Shown in pieces: positions 37,443 through 47,591 of a DNA stretch of 64,000 bases. A program made the translations under genes and the position numbers. A model generated the notes under the pieces. It did no database searches and was not told the DNA's origin. It saw only the letters and a program-made list of their open reading frames with translations. The DNA comes from Pseudomonadota bacterium. Its GTDB lineage: Bacteria > Bdellovibrionota > UBA1018. Numbering within the stretch: position 1 is the stretch's first letter; the number at the start of each line of letters is the position of its first letter. The stretch lies in contig JAIXQO010000002.1 of the NCBI GenBank assembly GCA_027485695.1, forward strand, positions 749,212 to 813,211. The letters are read 5' to 3'.

Positions 37443-38567
37443 ATGAAGACTCGTATGATTTCCATGCTTGCTCTGGTTGCTATCGTCGCCGGTTCTACCG
37501 ACGCTTTCGCTTCCCGCGCGCGCGTTAATGTCATGGGCCAAGGCGATGCAGGTTTCATCCTGAACAGCAGCGGATCCATGTACTACGACGACATGTACAA
37601 CATTTTCTACAACCCAGCTTACGTCAATGACTTCAAAAACTGGGTGATCGTCGAAAAAGGTTCCGCAACTGGCACCAACGAAGGTGGTTTCGTGACCTCT
37701 TTCATGGGCGTGAACGTCGGCGCATTCTTCAACCGCGTTGATGCGTTCAACTTCACTTCTGGCGCAACCGCTACCGCTAACAACTCCGTTCTTCGTCCGA
37801 TCGACCTCGTGGTCGGTGGCGATCACGGTGTGAAATGGGGTCTCGGACTCACCTATGCAAAAAGCAAAGGTGACGCTGTTACCGCTGGCAAGCAGAACCA
37901 CCTCACCGCTCGCGCTGGTGTGATGGTTGCTGACTTCGCTCCATTCGTCAGCTATCGCATCAAAGGCGAAGACAAGACGAACGACGCGAACAAAACCAAA
38001 GCAAACGACATGACGATTGGTGTGAAATACCAGTACGGCGAATGGTCCCCATACGCTGCTTACCGCACCTTCAAGCATGAGACGACCGCTGCAAGCGTCA
38101 CCACCAAAGACAACAGCCTCACGGCAATGTTGATCGGTGCTGGCCGTAACACGAAGATCGGCGAAAACGCCCGTCTCGTTTACAACCTCGCATACGCTCG
38201 CCTCACTGCAAAAGACATCGGCGCAAGCGCAAGCAAATCCGCACGCACGGTGATCCCAGTTGACTTCGCTATCGAAGGCGACGTCGCTTCCTGGATCACG
38301 GTTCGCGCTGGTCTCCAATACCGCCTCATGGACCGCGTTGCTGGTGCAACGAACGCTGCCATCGTCGGCGGTACGGCTGCAAAGTCGGGCTCCCAAGCTG
38401 ACAACACGGGCGGACGCATCGGTGCGACCTTCCACGTCAGCAAATTGGACATCGACTGGGCTTTCGGCTCTAACAGCGCTTCGGCAGGTGCAGCTAACCT
38501 CGACACCGACACCGTCGGTTTCGACAGCGGCACGTTCTCGAACCTGTCCGTCAGCTACAAGTGGTAA
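37443..38567 (+). CDS. Abundant-type outer membrane beta-barrel protein
   Basis: Signal peptide MKTRMISMLALVAIVAGSTDAFAS; alternating strand pattern; C-terminal SNLSVSYKW; RBS ggggag; strongly biased codons. Confidence 0.85.
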   Translation: MKTRMISMLALVAIVAGSTDAFASRARVNVMGQGDAGFILNSSGSMYYDDMYNIFYNPAYVNDFKNWVIVEKGSATGTNEGGFVTSFMGVNVGAFFNRVDAFNFTSGATATANNSVLRPIDLVVGGDHGVKWGLGLTYAKSKGDAVTAGKQNHLTARAGVMVADFAPFVSYRIKGEDKTNDANKTKANDMTIGVKYQYGEWSPYAAYRTFKHETTAASVTTKDNSLTAMLIGAGRNTKIGENARLVYNLAYARLTAKDIGASASKSARTVIPVDFAIEGDVASWITVRAGLQYRLMDRVAGATNAAIVGGTAAKSGSQADNTGGRIGATFHVSKLDIDWAFGSNSASAGAANLDTDTVGFDSGTFSNLSVSYKW

Positions 38568-38592
38568 TTTGAGAGTCTAACTCTCGAAAGAG

Positions 38593-38625
38593 AAACCCCG
38601 GGACTTGCGTCCCGGGGTTTTTTGT
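38593..38625 (+). terminator. Rho-independent terminator
   Basis: aaaccccgggac-ttgc-gtcccggggttt (perfect 12-bp stem) then tttg ttttta. Confidence 0.93.
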
Positions 38626-38627
38626 TT

Positions 38628-40424
38628 TTAGCGCTTCAGTTCGGCTCTCAACCAATTCTTCCACTCTACTTCGACCAATCCCATCCCCAATGTTCCATTC
38701 ACGAGCATCTGTGCGTGAAACCGTCGCAGATCGAATTTTTTCCCTAACTTTTCCTGCGAGATTTTTCGCATCTCCTGAAACTTCAGCTGCCCCATTTTGT
38801 ATCCCAGCGCTTGCCCCGGGAGTACGGCATATCGATCTGTTTCGATCTCTGCCTCCGCTGGGCTGAGTGCGGTATTTTCATTCATGTAAGTGAGCGCAGT
38901 GGCCTTGCTCCATCCTCGAGCATGGATTCCAGTATCCACCACCAAGCGCACGGCGCGAAGCAGCTCATCGCTCAACTGACCAAACCTCTGATCAGGCTGA
39001 TCTAATAATCCCATTTCGCGGCCCAAAGATTCTGCGTAGAGTGCCCATCCCTCGACAAATGAATTTGCATAGAAATACGAGATTCGCGCGCGCGGTGTAC
39101 CCGAAGTGCTTTTGGACTGGGCGTATTGCAAAGCCAATTGCAAATGATGCCCAGGCACGCCTTCGTGCATGAAAAGCGTCGTCGCTCGAAAACGGTAGGC
39201 AAAATCAAATCGATGCGTGTTGAGCACAAGCTTGCCATACGGCTGTGCATCGGTAGGGTCTCGATAATAGGCGGCCGTAGACAAGGTTGAATCACCGTTA
39301 ACGATTCTGAGTTCTGCGAGCTCACTCACATCGAAATACTCGGGCATTCGACTTTCAACGCGCTTTTGTACCGCTTGGAACTCTGCCAGCAACTCCTCAC
39401 TCGATCGATATCTCTGAGACGGGTCGGACTTCATGAAATCCAGGAAGTCTTTGACCCGCGAAAACGAACCGTAAACATGACTCAACTTCATCACTTCGCT
39501 TTGAATGCGCGCAACCTCGCGAAGACCGAGCGCGTGTATCTCATCGGCAGTAATTCCATCGATATCCGTTTGTCGGGCGATCTCCGCCTGGTACCACGCC
39601 TTGCCGTCAGGCAATGCAGAGGCCCCGTATGAATTGCGACAATTCCGTCCGGGTTGAGCCACTTCATAGTATTGAATCAACTTTTGAAAAGACGGAACCA
39701 CGAGGCGAGAGACTTGGTCCAAATACGAACTCATGAGTTCAGATCGCTGTTCTTTACTGAGTTCGGTATGAGCCGCCAGATAGATCTCAATGGGTTGACG
39801 AAACGGATTTTTTTCCAGATCAGGATTGACCGCCGAGCTCCATCGAGAAACCAGTTTAGGCAGAATATCGCAGGGTAAAAACCAACCTTGTTTTCCTAAT
39901 TCTCGATTCGCGCGAATATGTGCGGGCACTCGTTTCGAAAAAATTTCGAAGCGCTCGCGAAAAATCGATAGGTGCTTGGGATCATCAAATGAAAATGACG
40001 AGATTCCCGGATTCGCATCCCAGAGGAGCTCTGTCGCGAAATTATTCATGTGCTCAAACGAATAGAGACGGCTGGCGGTGAAATGAAATGATTTCTTCCG
40101 CTGATCGAGCTGACGTTTCAAGTTTTGGTAAACGATCTGATTTTCTGGGGTGAGATTTCGATCGTCAAACTTGCGCACTCGCTCAGCAGCCCGCCGATAG
40201 GCCACATCCAAGCGACGAGAGAACCGTTGCGGATGGGCGGCTTCATTCCAAAGTTGATTCGACGGGCTTGTAATCGGGAGCTGATCGTCAAACTGAATGA
40301 GGTCCGAATAGACCTCAGAAATCAAATGAGGCAGGTCAGCGCTGGAACCTGCAAAACTACAATGGATCGAACTCAACAGAAAAAATACAGACCACACCCA
40401 AGTTTGCATCATGGGTGCACTCAT
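38628..40424 (-). CDS. DUF885-family metallopeptidase-like protein, secreted/lipoprotein
   Basis: LFMHEGVPGHHLQLALQYAQ; WALYAESLGREMG; signal-like N-terminus. Confidence 0.88.
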   Translation of the reverse strand: MSAPMMQTWVWSVFFLLSSIHCSFAGSSADLPHLISEVYSDLIQFDDQLPITSPSNQLWNEAAHPQRFSRRLDVAYRRAAERVRKFDDRNLTPENQIVYQNLKRQLDQRKKSFHFTASRLYSFEHMNNFATELLWDANPGISSFSFDDPKHLSIFRERFEIFSKRVPAHIRANRELGKQGWFLPCDILPKLVSRWSSAVNPDLEKNPFRQPIEIYLAAHTELSKEQRSELMSSYLDQVSRLVVPSFQKLIQYYEVAQPGRNCRNSYGASALPDGKAWYQAEIARQTDIDGITADEIHALGLREVARIQSEVMKLSHVYGSFSRVKDFLDFMKSDPSQRYRSSEELLAEFQAVQKRVESRMPEYFDVSELAELRIVNGDSTLSTAAYYRDPTDAQPYGKLVLNTHRFDFAYRFRATTLFMHEGVPGHHLQLALQYAQSKSTSGTPRARISYFYANSFVEGWALYAESLGREMGLLDQPDQRFGQLSDELLRAVRLVVDTGIHARGWSKATALTYMNENTALSPAEAEIETDRYAVLPGQALGYKMGQLKFQEMRKISQEKLGKKFDLRRFHAQMLVNGTLGMGLVEVEWKNWLRAELKR

Positions 40425-40533
40425 TAGCGCTCGAGAGGATCATTTCACATATCCAAATCCCGTCCACACGCCGGACAATTCGAAAAACTGTTCCAATTAT
40501 CGGGTAAATACTGGATGAGCCTGAAACAGCTTC

Positions 40534-40571
40534 AAAAAAAAGCCCAATCATTTCCATGATTGGGCTTTTTT
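40534..40571. terminator. Terminator (symmetrical, possibly bidirectional)
   Basis: aaaaaagcccaatca-tttcca-tgattgggctttttt. Confidence 0.85.
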
Positions 40572-40607
40572 CATCTGTCTGAGCCCTGACTCTTGGGCTC
40601 ATTCGAA

Positions 40608-41114
40608 CTAAAACGGCATCGCTACGCCAAAAGTGATCGCCTCATGGCTCAATTCTGCGCGGTAAAGGAATGCGCCCATATCGTAAAATGCGCCCACGCC
40701 AAAACGGGGGTGGAACGCGAAATCAGAACCGAACTTGGTGTTATCGTAAAAGTTGCCGCCGACGCCACCGAGAGCAAAAAGTGTCCAAAGCTCATCCTTG
40801 ACGAAATCCCAGCGCAAGTGGGCGCTGTACATCCAGAGCGTCTGGCCTTTTGCGAACATCGGTCCGAACTGACCTTCGATCGATACCGGATTCACGATAT
40901 CTGGAATCCATCCTTCACGTGCAATCACGGTCGAGATACTGGGCAGGATCAAGAGACCAGGCGTCGTGTTGATCAAGCCCATCCCGCCTGAAACGCCCAA
41001 GCGGACCGTGTCAGTCGGTTTGTAAGTTTTGTAATCTTCGGCTGCGAGAACCGATTGCGAAAACAACACAAGAATGAGGACGAACCAGTGAGTAAGTTTT
41101 TTCATTTGTCCCAT
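40608..41114 (-). CDS. Small outer-membrane/secreted protein
   Basis: Signal peptide FVLILVLFSQSVLAAE; Gly/aromatic beta-strand pattern, C-terminal ITFGVAMPF. Confidence 0.7.
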   Translation of the reverse strand: MGQMKKLTHWFVLILVLFSQSVLAAEDYKTYKPTDTVRLGVSGGMGLINTTPGLLILPSISTVIAREGWIPDIVNPVSIEGQFGPMFAKGQTLWMYSAHLRWDFVKDELWTLFALGGVGGNFYDNTKFGSDFAFHPRFGVGAFYDMGAFLYRAELSHEAITFGVAMPF

Positions 41115-41145
41115 TTTATTGAAACTTCGGGATTAGACAACTCAT

Positions 41146-41742
41146 TCAGGGATATTTCACGAGATCCAAGCGATCGAGAAGATTCTTCAGCATCGCTCCG
41201 GTTGCGCCCCAGACCCGATGCTCACCGATTTGAAAGACGTCGGTGGGGTACCGAACGCTCCCGCTCTCCACCCATTCTTTTCGGTAAACGCCCGGTTCAC
41301 GAAGTCGCTCAAGGCTCACCCAGAAAAATGACTCCACTTCGTCTCCACTGGGACGAAATGCCACACGATCAGGTGTCATCTCCAGTCTTGCGACAGTCGG
41401 CATGATTTCAAAACCACTCGGCGTCGTTAACTCCGGTAGCCGTCCCAACCATTCCACTTGCGGGGGAACCTCAGGACCGAGCTCTTCGATAAACTCGCGA
41501 AGCGCGGTCGCTTCAAAATCACTCTGCGCTAATTCATCGGGCTCCATGACTCCGCCCGGAAATGCATACTGACTCTTGTGCGACTCCAAGCGACTCGAAC
41601 GTTTCGTGATCAGGACTTCAGGATTGTCACCTGCCAGGAGCACCAGCACAGCGGATCTCCGACCGGGAGCTGTCAGCCGAAATGGATAGCCGACGTTCTC
41701 AAGCGCAAGTGCACGTGCGACCCGCGAGTAAATGTCGCTCAC
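41146..41742 (-). CDS. NUDIX hydrolase (CoA pyrophosphatase-like)
   Basis: LITKRSSRLESHKSQYAFPGGVMEPDELAQSDFEATALREFIEELG. Confidence 0.92.
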   Translation of the reverse strand: MSDIYSRVARALALENVGYPFRLTAPGRRSAVLVLLAGDNPEVLITKRSSRLESHKSQYAFPGGVMEPDELAQSDFEATALREFIEELGPEVPPQVEWLGRLPELTTPSGFEIMPTVARLEMTPDRVAFRPSGDEVESFFWVSLERLREPGVYRKEWVESGSVRYPTDVFQIGEHRVWGATGAMLKNLLDRLDLVKYP

Positions 41743-43064
41743 GCCTTGCCCTCTTTGAGGTTAATCCCATAGGCCTTGCACTTGCGATAGAGTGTTGCGC
41801 GATCGATGCCGAGCGTCTCCGCGGCCTTGGTCTTGTTGTAGTGGCACTCTTCGAGAACGCGACTAATGTGCTCTCGCTCCATTGACTCGAGCGAGGATAA
41901 TGTGGCACTCGGGCCATCGCGAAACATCCCCGGAGCGTCCGCAGACTTGAGGGCATCCAGCTGGATCGCGGCTTTGCTCAGTGCTGGGAAATCCTCGGGC
42001 TCTAGAATATCGGAATTCGAAAGCGCCACTGCGCGCTCGATCACTTGCTCTAGTTCACGCAAATTCCCGGGCCAACTGTACCGCTCCAAAAGACCACTTG
42101 CTTCGGCCGTCAGGCGCGGGCTCCGTCGATCGTTCAACTGCGAAACCTTGCCAAGGTAGAATTCGATGAGATCCGAGAGATCCTCTTTGCGTTCCCGAAG
42201 CGGGGGTAACTCCAGCGTGATCGTGCTCAAACGATAAAACAACTCGCTTTTGAGCCCAGAGCCTTGCTGAAGTTTTCCGAGGTCCGTTTGGCTTAAGGAG
42301 AAAATACGGAATTGCGCGCGTTCCTTTTCTCGAACGTCCAGGAACTGGGACAATGCCGCTTGTTTTTCATGACTGAGTCCTTCGATCTCTTCGATCATCA
42401 GCGACCCTTCTCTTAGCTGAGATAGCGTAGAGATCCAGGTTTCATCCTTCATTTCGGAGCCGAGTTTCACGAGCGGAAGACTGGAGAAAGACGAATTCTC
42501 GTGAATGGTGCGGGCAACGAATGTTTTTCCGGTTCCCGTCTCACCGACAATCAGTACCGAACTCTTGGACAGCGCAGCCCGTGCGCAGATCTTGTAGACG
42601 TCGACGATCTTCGGGCTCTTACCCATCAGATGTGCGGTTCGATCGCGATCCCAGGCTTCGTTTTTCCCTCGAGTGGGCTCCGGACTCTGCGTCGACTCGA
42701 ATTGTCGTACCGCTCGGCGGACCAGCGATCGGAGCTCTGCGATTTGAAACGGCTTGGAGATGTAATCAAAAGCACCCTCCTTGATCGCGGCCATTGCACC
42801 TTCGACACTGCCGAAACCGGTCATCAGGATGACAACCGTCTCGCTCCACCGACGTTTGATTTCCTTGAGCAGATCCAGGCCGGACATTTCAATCATACGG
42901 ATATCGGAGATGACGATCGGGATATTTTTCTTCTGAAGGACTTCGACCGCACTCTCTGCGCTTTCGGCGAGTTCGACGCTGTAGCCTTCTTTGGTCAGGA
43001 CCTCCGAGAGGAGTTCGCGAGAAACCAGATCGTCATCGACTATTAGTACAGGAGTTTTCATCAT
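41739..43064 (-). CDS. NtrC-like response regulator lacking the GAFTGA motif
   Basis: Receiver (VDDD, VISDIRM, ISKP), AAA+ (GETGTGKT ... WPGNLRELEQVIERAV), Fis-type HTH (NKTKAAETLGIDRATLYRKCK). Confidence 0.93.
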   Translation of the reverse strand: MMKTPVLIVDDDLVSRELLSEVLTKEGYSVELAESAESAVEVLQKKNIPIVISDIRMIEMSGLDLLKEIKRRWSETVVILMTGFGSVEGAMAAIKEGAFDYISKPFQIAELRSLVRRAVRQFESTQSPEPTRGKNEAWDRDRTAHLMGKSPKIVDVYKICARAALSKSSVLIVGETGTGKTFVARTIHENSSFSSLPLVKLGSEMKDETWISTLSQLREGSLMIEEIEGLSHEKQAALSQFLDVREKERAQFRIFSLSQTDLGKLQQGSGLKSELFYRLSTITLELPPLRERKEDLSDLIEFYLGKVSQLNDRRSPRLTAEASGLLERYSWPGNLRELEQVIERAVALSNSDILEPEDFPALSKAAIQLDALKSADAPGMFRDGPSATLSSLESMEREHISRVLEECHYNKTKAAETLGIDRATLYRKCKAYGINLKEGKA

Positions 43065-44506
43065 TCACTATCCTTGACTCGCGAAAAGGGTATCTCGATC
43101 GCCACTTCAGTCCAGGCGCCCTCTTCGGAACGAATCGTCAGCCGACCGTCCGCTTTTTGGAGGAGATCAGAACAAATCGAAAGACCTAAGCCCGTTCCCT
43201 CTTCGGGCGTTTTAGTCGTGTAGAACGGGCGGAAAACACTTTTGAGATTCTTGGCCGCAATGCCGACGCCGCTATCGCGAACGACGATCTCTAGCCACTC
43301 TTCGTCTTCTCGACGAGTCAGTCGTGAGTCGATTTGAATTACGCCGCCCGAGGTTTGAGCGGTTTTCATCCGAATCGCGTCAATGGCGTTATTAAGGACG
43401 TTGATCAGAACTTGCTCGAGTTCTACCGGAGCCATGCGAATCGGGCCGAGTGTCCGATCCAAGTTTTTTTCCAACCGAATCGAGAGGGCCTCCATCCGAG
43501 GCATCAATATTCCCAAGCTTCTCTCAATCGCTGGATTGACGTCGATCAACTGCGTTTGAGAAGGAGGCTTGGCCGTTGTCTGCAGGAAATTTTTCACGAT
43601 GCCCGCGATGCGATTGACTTGCCCTTCCAAGATGGAAATACGACTGCTCGCGTTTGGTTGACTCTGACCGAACTCTTCTTTGAGGAGAGTCAAATGACCC
43701 ATAATCGCGTTTAGTGGCGTACCGATTTCGTGCGCGAACGATCCGGTGAGCTGCCCGAGAATCGAAAATTTTTCCAGATTCATTAAGTTCCGTTCGGCTT
43801 CATGGAGCTGTTCGGACAAATTCAGGTTTTTGGTTTCCACATCGTGCAATCGTCGATCATTCTCAATCGTTCTCCGGAGCGCGGTCGTCAGGAGTAAAAA
43901 CAAACTGAGACCACCGATCGATCCGACGATTAAGATGATGTTCGAAAGAGCGGTCGCAACTCGCTTAATGAGTTGAATCGAAATAAAAACTCGCACGGCT
44001 CCCACGATCCGAGGATCCGGCTTCGTGACGGCGGCATTCATCGGAGCGATGACCTCCCACCCTTCTTCGAGTTCATTGTCGGGACCTTTGCCGCCGTGAA
44101 TGAGCGAAGTGGTCACCTGGGTGACAAACGGAACCGCTAGCCCATATTCCGCGGGATCATCCTCGACGGTGGAGGCCACCAATTTTAGCTCCGTCGTCAT
44201 ACCAACTCGTTTGAAAACGTCGATCCGACGGACGCTCGCGTAGAGGTAGGAATATTCACGGAGCCGCTCCTCGATCACGCGCTCCGAGTTTTCTCTCGAG
44301 AGCAGACGCTTGGAGAGGATCTCGCCCGCGATCGTCTGCGCAACTGAAACGCCCATCTGCTGGGCCTCAGAGAGGAGGACGGGGCGGACGAACTCGCGGG
44401 ACACCACGGTGAGCAAGATGAAAACCGGCGCTAGCACCCCGAGGAGAACGAGCGTGATTTTAGCTTGGAGGTCTAGATTTTTGAGGCGGTTTCGAAATCG
44501 GCTCAC
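43061..44506 (-). CDS. Sensor histidine kinase (probable GTG start at 44506; ORF opens to 44635)
   Basis: LGQLTGSFAHEIGTPLNAIMGHL; HATPase LEQVLINVLNNAIDAI, VRDSGVGIA, GTGLGLSI. Confidence 0.93.
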   Translation of the reverse strand: MSRFRNRLKNLDLQAKITLVLLGVLAPVFILLTVVSREFVRPVLLSEAQQMGVSVAQTIAGEILSKRLLSRENSERVIEERLREYSYLYASVRRIDVFKRVGMTTELKLVASTVEDDPAEYGLAVPFVTQVTTSLIHGGKGPDNELEEGWEVIAPMNAAVTKPDPRIVGAVRVFISIQLIKRVATALSNIILIVGSIGGLSLFLLLTTALRRTIENDRRLHDVETKNLNLSEQLHEAERNLMNLEKFSILGQLTGSFAHEIGTPLNAIMGHLTLLKEEFGQSQPNASSRISILEGQVNRIAGIVKNFLQTTAKPPSQTQLIDVNPAIERSLGILMPRMEALSIRLEKNLDRTLGPIRMAPVELEQVLINVLNNAIDAIRMKTAQTSGGVIQIDSRLTRREDEEWLEIVVRDSGVGIAAKNLKSVFRPFYTTKTPEEGTGLGLSICSDLLQKADGRLTIRSEEGAWTEVAIEIPFSRVKDSE

Positions 44507-44589
44507 GCAGTCGACTGTATCCCGTCTGAACCACCCGTCGAAAGGGGTTTTTTCCGCGTTTTGACGCGATATCTGGTAAGATCCGGTCC

Positions 44590-45810
44590 ATGGCAACCAC
44601 CTACGGACGCGTGATCGGGATTCATCCCGGCGCACAGGGAATTGAACTGGAAATCAGGAACCTTCGCGGTACGACTCAGGTCCCTTTGAACGCCCCCACT
44701 TCGGGCCCTAAACCAGTCCTGGGAGATATTGTCGAAGTCAAGGACGCCGGAATTCAAGTTCTGACCCCGAATCGGGCCGGCGGTTCGATGAAAAAAATGG
44801 AATCCGTTCTGAACCCGAGACGTCTGGCCGCCCTCAAAGTTCGCAACCAGGTCGAAGCATTCATCCGCTTGTTTTTCTTGTCCCGGGATTTCCTCGAAAC
44901 CCGCACCCCACTCCTCGTTCCCTCGCCGGGAATGGAGCCGCACATTCGTCCGTTTCGCCTGGAGAGCGGAGCATTTCTTCCAACCTCCCCTGAGTTCGCG
45001 ATGAAACGATTGCTCGTCGGAGGGCTCGAGAGAATTTTCCAGATTTCTTCTAGTTTTCGTTTCGAACCCGTCTCCCCCATCCACCACCCGGAGTTTCAAA
45101 TGCTCGAATGGTACCGAGCGTACTCTGGCTACGAATCCATCATGAAGGACACGGAGGAACTGTTCGAATTCATCGCCAAGAAAAAGAACGGTTCGCCCGT
45201 AATCCGCTTCGGACAGGACGAAATTGATTTGAAAACGCCGTGGCCGCGTACCACCGTACGGGAACTGTTCCTGCAGCACACTGGCCTAAAAATCTCAGAA
45301 GATCTCCCGATCCACGCGCTCAGGACCTACTGCGAGAAACAAGGGCATCCCGCTCCGGCTGACGCTAGCTGGGACGACCTCTATTTCCTGATCTGGTTGA
45401 ATGAGATTGAACCGAAACTCCCCAAAAATCGCCCACTCATCATCTACCACTATCCTCCCAGCCAGGCGGCGCTGGCCGTGACCGAGATCGGATCCGACGG
45501 ACACCGATGGGCCAAACGATTCGAGTTCTATATCGCAGGGATCGAACTCGGTAACGCGTTCGAAGAGCTCACCGATCCCGTGGAACAACGCGCGCGTTTT
45601 GAAAACGATCAGAAAGTCCGTCGCGAAGTTTACGGCAACCAGTATCCGGAATCACCGATCGATGAAGATTTTCTCGAGGCGCTCGCCGAAGGAATGCCCC
45701 CCTCCGGAGGTATCGCCGTTGGAGTGGACCGTATGGTGCAACTCTTCGCGAACGAACCAGAACTCGAGAAAACCCTCTGGCTGGCGAGCGATCCCGGGAA
45801 TACGACGTAG
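44590..45810 (+). CDS. epmA: EpmA/GenX-like elongation factor P lysine ligase with N-terminal extension
   Basis: FLETRTPLLVPSPGMEPHIRPF; LPTSPEFAMKRLLVGGLERIFQISSSFR; HHPEFQMLEWYRAY; GGIAVGVDRMVQL. Confidence 0.88.
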   Translation: MATTYGRVIGIHPGAQGIELEIRNLRGTTQVPLNAPTSGPKPVLGDIVEVKDAGIQVLTPNRAGGSMKKMESVLNPRRLAALKVRNQVEAFIRLFFLSRDFLETRTPLLVPSPGMEPHIRPFRLESGAFLPTSPEFAMKRLLVGGLERIFQISSSFRFEPVSPIHHPEFQMLEWYRAYSGYESIMKDTEELFEFIAKKKNGSPVIRFGQDEIDLKTPWPRTTVRELFLQHTGLKISEDLPIHALRTYCEKQGHPAPADASWDDLYFLIWLNEIEPKLPKNRPLIIYHYPPSQAALAVTEIGSDGHRWAKRFEFYIAGIELGNAFEELTDPVEQRARFENDQKVRREVYGNQYPESPIDEDFLEALAEGMPPSGGIAVGVDRMVQLFANEPELEKTLWLASDPGNTT

Positions 45811-45815
45811 AGAAT

Positions 45816-47591
45816 TCACATCGAAACGCGTTGCTCTCGGTCTACGGCTTCGAGACGCCGGTAGATGCCACCCAGTTTCATCAGTTCCTCATGCGTACCC
45901 ATCTCCGCGACTTCACCCCGATTCAAAACAACGATGCGGTCCATTTGTTTTACGGTCGACAAACGGTGGGCGATCATCAGGAATGTTCTCTGAGCAGATT
46001 CGGAGAAGAGTTGCTCCAGGAGTCGTTTCTCAGTCTCAGAATCGATTTGAGATGTCGGCTCGTCAAGTAGCCAAATACGGGGTTCCCGCTCAGCTACACG
46101 CAAATACGACAAGAGTTGGCGTTCTCCTGCCGAAAGGTTGCTTCCGCGTTCGTCTAGTTCTAGGTCCAGACGCGGTTCAATCCCGATCGCACCTGCCAAG
46201 CGCTGATAGCGATCTGAAATCTCACGATCTCCCCACAGCGATATATTCTCCCGGAGCGTTCCTGAGAACGTAAAAACATCCTGCTGTACTAAGCCGAATA
46301 CTGCGCGCAATTCTCGGACGGGAATCGCCTGAAGATCAACACCATCGAGCAATATGCGCCCGCTCGTCGGCGGATAGAAACGAAGCAAAAGCGAAATGAT
46401 CGTGCTCTTGCCTGCGCCCGTATGTCCGACGAATCCGACTTTCTCGTTGGGTGCGATCCGAAGGTTGAGATTTCGAATCACAGGGTCGACACCGTTATAG
46501 GCGAATGTGACGTTTTCGAAAACGATTTCACCCCGCCCTCGATTGAACTGAAAATGACTCTCGAGAGGCTTGGTTTGATCCGGTTCGATTTCCCATTCAA
46601 GTAGTCCGTAGATCCGCTCGGCTGAACTCATTCCCGATAAAAAAATCGTCCAGCGATCCACGAAGTCCCGAATCGGCTGAAAAAGCGATACCAGGTAAGA
46701 CGTGAACGCGACGAGCTCCCCTGTCGACAACTGACCTTGGATTGCCTTATTTCCACCGAATGCGAGAGCGGTGGCGACCGCGATCCCCGAGCACCACGTG
46801 ATGAGCGGCTGAAAATAAGAATACACCTGCACGCTTGCCATCTGATCCTGGCAATACTGCTCGTTCGTCTCGTCGAACCTCGCAAGTTGCTGCGCCTCAC
46901 GTCGGAACATCTGCACGGTTTTCATGCCGAGGATGTTCTCGGCTAGGAATGCATTGAGCGCACTGAGACGCATGCGGGTTTCGCGATACGAGGTGACGAG
47001 TTTACGACTGAAATGAATCGAGAAATAAATCAGAATCGGAAACGATAAAACGGAAACGAGGGCCAGTTTCCAATTCAAAACAAAAATCCAAATCAGCGTA
47101 CCCACGATGAGAAGAAAATTACCCAGCAATGTGACAAAACCTGCCGAGAACATCTCATTCATAGACGAGGTATCATTGGTCAAGCGAGTGATCAATCGTC
47201 CGACCGGCGTTCGATCATAGGTCGAGAGCGGCAGCCTTTGCAGGTGATGAAACACCTTCATTCTTAATCGCTGCATCATCTCTTGGGCGAGTTTCTCAAA
47301 AAAATAGGCCTGGAACACGAGGCTTCCTGCACGGATTACGAGAAGTCCGAAATAAAACATTCCGAGACGCTCGATCAATCCGACGTCACGTTTGAGGATT
47401 CCATCATCGATCACTTGTCCAAAAAGCGTTGGCTCGTAGAGCGCCGACGCCGTGCTCAGAATGACGAACAGGATTCCCAGGCCCAAGAAACGTTTTTGCT
47501 GGAACAGCTCTTTCAGGAGTTTGACCAGGACCACTAAGCTTGGTTTGGCGGTGCGAAAATCCTCTTTTTCGATATAAGCATCCAAACTCAT
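45816..47591 (-). CDS. ABC exporter half-transporter (subunit A)
   Basis: TMD plus GHTGAGKSTII, NLSAGERQLLSYLR, IWLLDEPTSQID. Confidence 0.93.
   Translation of the reverse strand: MSLDAYIEKEDFRTAKPSLVVLVKLLKELFQQKRFLGLGILFVILSTASALYEPTLFGQVIDDGILKRDVGLIERLGMFYFGLLVIRAGSLVFQAYFFEKLAQEMMQRLRMKVFHHLQRLPLSTYDRTPVGRLITRLTNDTSSMNEMFSAGFVTLLGNFLLIVGTLIWIFVLNWKLALVSVLSFPILIYFSIHFSRKLVTSYRETRMRLSALNAFLAENILGMKTVQMFRREAQQLARFDETNEQYCQDQMASVQVYSYFQPLITWCSGIAVATALAFGGNKAIQGQLSTGELVAFTSYLVSLFQPIRDFVDRWTIFLSGMSSAERIYGLLEWEIEPDQTKPLESHFQFNRGRGEIVFENVTFAYNGVDPVIRNLNLRIAPNEKVGFVGHTGAGKSTIISLLLRFYPPTSGRILLDGVDLQAIPVRELRAVFGLVQQDVFTFSGTLRENISLWGDREISDRYQRLAGAIGIEPRLDLELDERGSNLSAGERQLLSYLRVAEREPRIWLLDEPTSQIDSETEKRLLEQLFSESAQRTFLMIAHRLSTVKQMDRIVVLNRGEVAEMGTHEELMKLGGIYRRLEAVDREQRVSM

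Noticed and set aside
37440-38435. 331-aa minus-strand ORF
   Set aside because: Antisense to the OMP gene, which has signal peptide, RBS and terminator; the antisense ORF is a by-product of biased codon use.
44503-45279. 258-aa minus-strand ORF
   Set aside because: Antisense to epmA-like gene, which has strong class II synthetase motifs.
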